This document shows positions 60,103 through 64,000 of a DNA stretch of 64,000 nt, one piece after another. This DNA is from Datisca glomerata. Lineage: Eukaryota > Streptophyta > Magnoliopsida > Cucurbitales > Datiscaceae. The position numbers and the translations under genes were made by a program. The stretch covers positions 930,001 through 994,000 of the forward strand of contig QANY01000261.1 in NCBI GenBank assembly GCA_003255025.1, read 5' to 3'. The number at the start of each line of letters is the position of its first letter. The first letter of the stretch is position 1. The notes below the pieces were generated by a model. The model was not told the origin of the DNA. It saw only the letters and a list, made by a program, of their open reading frames with translations, and made no database searches.

Positions 60103-61234
60103 ATAAAGTTATAGGATTTTGATCATAATTTTGAATTTTAAAAGGAAATTTAATGAGATTATTTAATTAGGAAAATATTTTTCCTTAGTTATAGGATTTT
60201 GATCATAACTTGAATTTTGAAAATAGGACTGAAATTTTGTAAAGAGTTACAAATTGGTTTAACTTTTTGAAGGAGACAGAGAAAATTACATACATCATGA
60301 AGATTAGATTGTAAATTCTTATAACTTATTTATTATTCTTTTATGAGTTATAATTAGAAATGAGCCAATAGGAAAGTTAATTTTAAATGAATAATTTATT
60401 ATTAATTTGCATCATCATATAACATGCCATATAGAAATATGAATATGCCAATATCAAAATGCCATGTAGCATGTACATGCATAATTGTAGTTTAAATTTA
60501 TAATGGGTTATAATTTTAAATACGATGTGAATTTTATAAAAGTTATAATTTTCAAAACTTTCTTTTTCCAAGTTAATAAAGACTTATAATATTTGAAAAA
60601 ACAACGAAAAATCTATTTTTTTTCCCAAAAACTAAGTGGGAGGGTTGTTTACGTTGAAATGTTCTCAAAGTCACCGACGCAAACTTGATCGTGATACTAG
60701 GAATGGTTTAGAGCCGTCCTAGCAGTCCTCTTTTTAGTGTGAGAAACTTGGGAATCGTGTCTCTTTGAATCATCGAGTTGCTTAAGAAGCTAAAGCTTAT
60801 AAACGAAGTGGTGAGGCAGGACCGTTCCTAGACGGACTATTAGTTTATGGCTACATTTAAAGTCAATACGTTGGTTAAACACTTACACCGAAGCATATTG
60901 GAATCCCTCATAGGGGCTAATTTATGGGGCTAAGGTGATCAAAACTATTGGTGATTGGTTAAGCTAGATGTAGTGACATCTTGAGAAGCGTTAATCAAAC
61001 GAGAGGAGTCTCGATACAATAGAAGATAGCTTGGGCGTTGTCCTTAGATGAGACAAGTTATCATTGTTGATCGTAACATCATGGAAGAAATATTTTTATT
61101 GAATTTTTAAATATTTAAGTAGTTGTATAATGTATCATACTTTCCTAAATGATTGAATATTTATTTACACCATTTTATTTATTCTGTTCAGTAATCATGT
61201 TGCTATCCTCACTCTCAGTTATCTTAAACGTGAA
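60103..61234 (+). other. Copia untranslated leader
   Basis: Non-coding sequence between primer site and gag. It contains a doubled GTTATAGGATTTTGATCATAA (60107 and 60188, one base variable). No gene seen. Confidence 0.55.
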
Positions 61235-64000
61235 AAACTTACTGTTGAAAATTACATGGATTGAAAATGTAATCTTGATATCCTTCTAATGGTAGAAAAG
61301 TACAAGTTTGTGTTCACCACCATTTGCCCCCCTGATCCTATTGCTGAAAAAACTTACTAGTGAAAATTATGTTTCTTGGTTGTGTTTTGATGAGATCGTC
61401 AGGTGTTACATCTTGGCTTCTGTTAGCAATGTGTTGTAATAACAACACCAGAACATGAAAACTATCACTGATATGATGTTTAACATCACCGAAATGTTCG
61501 TAGATCAGGGTCATCAAACCAAACATGCTATTATGTGAAACTTCATGAACTACTGGATGAAACTTGAAACTCCTGTCAGAGAACACATGAAGTTGATCAT
61601 AAGTTATCTGAATGAGATGGAGATCATGTGTGCTGAAGTTGATATGATCCTTGAAACTCTGCCAGACACCTTTGAAAACTTCAAACTTAATTATTCGATG
61701 AATAAGTTGAGGTACTCGCTTCTGAAGCTTATGAAGGAGTTGCAAGCTGTTGAGACCTTATTTCTGAAGGGCAAGAGGAAGATTGGAAAGATAAACTTTA
61801 CTGAAAGCAAGTCTTCTATCTTTGGCGCAAAAAAAAACAAAAGAGAAGTTCAAAGAAGGCTAAGAAGCAGAACTTGAAAGCTGCGAAAGGCAGAACCCTG
61901 TGAAAGTGGACAAGTCGAAAGACAAGTGTCATCATTGTGGAGTCGTTGATAATTGGAAAAGAAACTGCCCATATTATCTTAAAAAGTTGAAATGCAAAGG
62001 TATGGTACTTGTTACTTAAGCTTGTTACGTGACTGACTCTACTTTTTCATGGATTATAGACTCTTCAGCTACTAACCATATCCGTTGTTCCTTGCAGGGG
62101 TTTAGGGAAATCAGAAGTCTTAACGAGGGCGAGTTCAGCTCCCATTGGAGAAATGAAGCATTAGTATTAGTTGTATCAGTTGGAACTATTAAATTGTCAT
62201 TTGATAATTGTTTTATGGTTTTTTGAGATGTTTATTATATCCCGATTTTCAGGAAATACCTTATTATAGTTACTAGTTTAATTGAGCAAGGATTTTCTTT
62301 AAATTTCATTAATGATATTGGTATTTTCAGAAATGATTACTTAATTACTACTGCACGTTTGATAAATAAAGTGTTCAATGTAAAACCATCAGTTCCAATG
62401 ATGTGTGGCATTAAAATAAATACTGATTTACAAAGGGATAGTAAAAAGTTGAAGTCTGGCTCAACCGATCTAACCTATTTGTAGCACTTACGTCTTGGCC
62501 ACATTAGCTTGAACAATATTAAAAGACTTGTAAAAGATGGTCCATTGTAAACTTTAAGTGTGAGATCACTACCTACATATGAATCTTGTATAGGAGGTAA
62601 AATGACTAAAAGACCCTTTTCATCGAAGGGTGAAAGAGTTTGAACTCGTACATAGTGATGTATGTGGGCCATTGAATATTCATGCAAGAGGACATTATGA
62701 ATACTTTGTAACCTTCACTAATGACTACTTATGTTTTGGATATGTTTATCTAATGCACCAAATGCCTGCAACCTTTGGAAAGTTCAAAGAGTACAAAGTT
62801 ATGGTCGAAAAGTAATTAGAGAAACAAATCAAAACACTTGATCATGGTGGAGAGTACTCACTATCAGAGTTTGAAGACTTTCTTAAGGAAGAATGTATTC
62901 TTTCTTAGCTTACAACACATCGCACTCCAGAATAGAATGGTATGTCAGAGAGAAGGAACCAAACTCTGTTGGATATGGTTAGATCCATGATGAGTTACTC
63001 ATCCCTCCCAGATTCATTTTGGGGATGTTCCTTAGAAACAATGGCATATATTCTGAACCTAGTTTCATCAAATACAGTGCTTAGTACACCATATGAAAGA
63101 TGGAGTAGACGAAAGTCATCCGCAAGCCACCTTAGGATATGTGGATGCCTGACACACATATTAAAATCGAAGACAATAAGTTGGCCAGTCGATCAGAATT
63201 ATGCCTGTTTGTAGGATATCTCAAGGGAGCGAAGGGATACATCTTTTATAGAACAACCGACGATAAAACATCCGTGAGCACGAATGCGTGTTTTCTTGAA
63301 GAGGACTACATAAGAAGTGTGAAGCTAAGAAGCACACTTGTGCTAAAGGAATTATTGAGTTGGAGGACGTCGATTCCCCAATCAGGACTTATTACTGATT
63401 CAATAATGGAAGAATCACAATAGGAGCCAGAACCTATAGAGCCTCAACGTAATGGGAGGGTTGTGAGTCAACCCGGCATGTACATGTCTTATGAAGATAC
63501 CTTAACAACAGTCTCAGATAAGGATCATGATGAACCTGTCTCCTACTCACTGACCTTGACTAGTCCTGAAGTAAATCTATGACAAGAAGACATGAACGTT
63601 GAGATACAATTGATGTACTCGATCGAAGTCTGAAAACTTATAGATCCTTTTGAAGAGGTAAAACACGTAGGGTGAAATTAGATTTATAAGAAAAAGAGAG
63701 GTCTAGATAGGAATGTGAAGACATTCAAAGCTAAGTTAGTAGCCAATGCCTTTCTGAAAGAAAGGTATTGACTATGATGATACCTTCTCGATGGTGGTCA
63801 TGCTTAAATCCATCCAAATTCTCATGTCCATAGCTGCTGCCCTCGATTATGAAATCTGGAAGATGTATGTCAAGACTGGTTTTCTGAACGAAAATCTTGA
63901 AGAGCGCATTTATATAACTCAACCAGACAAGTTCATGGAGAAAGGCCAAGAAGGAAAGATTTATGAACTGATGAAGTCCATTTATGGACTTAAGTAAGCG
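61235..64000 (+). pseudogene. Tork-like copia polyprotein (gag-PR-IN-RT), incomplete at window end
   Basis: Order as in Ty1/copia. Gag from 61235 (ENYVSW and YILASVSNVL fragments, then LETPVREHMKLIISYLNEME and LETLPDTFENFKLNYSMNK at 61545-61877). Zinc knuckle at 61927-61968 reading CHHCGVVDNWKRNC, where the His is replaced by Asn. Protease WIIDSSATNH near 62050, D-S-S instead of D-S-G. Integrase zinc module near 62480-62600 (HLRLGHISLNNIKRL, YESCIGGKMTKRP; the first Cys is Tyr), core 62640-63000 (VHSDVCGPLNIHARG, LDHGGEYS, SERRNQTLLDMVRSMM, keeping D, D and E). Reverse transcriptase starts near 63670 (NWIYKKKRGL, DYEIWKMYVKTGFLNENLEE, KSIYGLK) and runs off the window. At least ten stops and shifts: dead. 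Confidence 0.9.

Overview
The window is nuclear DNA of a flowering plant, probably a eudicot. It is AT-rich, has GT-AG introns, and is dominated by plant retrotransposon lineages (Ty1/copia Tork-like, Ty3/gypsy Tat-like and CRM-like), CACTA DNA transposons, a SINE and non-autonomous LTR elements. I see one intact protein-coding gene: a three-exon gene (55298-57338, + strand) for a 552-residue TPR protein with a J-like domain. Nearly everything else is mobile or decayed. No prokaryotic operon, CRISPR array, functional tRNA or functional rRNA gene was found.

Layout. 0.5-5.3 kb: a coding-less LTR element (LARD-type). 5.7-9.2 kb: a gutted copia element, LTR-RT/RNase H-LTR. 10.2-15.7 kb: a minus-strand Tat-like gypsy relic with gag, protease and integrase tail, the reverse transcriptase having been replaced by filler, plus an antisense extra-ORF fragment. 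15.7-16.7 kb: a copia LTR inserted in that gag. 16.8-18.6 kb: a hAT-like MITE and a CT-rich tract. 18.65-22.84 kb: a tandem array of dead papain-type cysteine-protease gene copies with a period of about 1.32 kb. 22.8-26.7 kb: AT-rich intergenic DNA. 26.7-27.7 kb: a G-rich minisatellite and a 110-bp tandem array. 27.8-28.5 kb: the end of a CACTA element. 28.5-43.1 kb: a nest in which an old minus-strand gypsy element (gag at 30.4-31.6 kb) has its 5' LTR split twice, by a 4.1-kb CACTA element carrying captured dynamin-like exons and by a complete 6.06-kb CRM-like gypsy element. 43.1-46.6 kb: intergenic. 46.6-52.5 kb: a second, inverted member of the LARD family. 52.55-53.05 kb: a short plastid-16S-like fragment and a SINE. 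55.3-57.3 kb: the TPR gene. 57.6-58.4 kb: an internally deleted copia with integrase fused to RNase H. 58.4-64.0 kb: the 5' LTR and decayed polyprotein of a Tork-like copia running off the window.

No set of genes here forms a pathway. The relations are insertional: target-site duplications give the order of events (old gypsy first, then the CACTA and CRM elements into its LTR), and shared nonsense codons show that the protease array was amplified after it had already died. The most informative discoveries are the gene-capturing CACTA element, the CRM-like element whose integrase tail is written in its LTR, and the opposed LARD pair.
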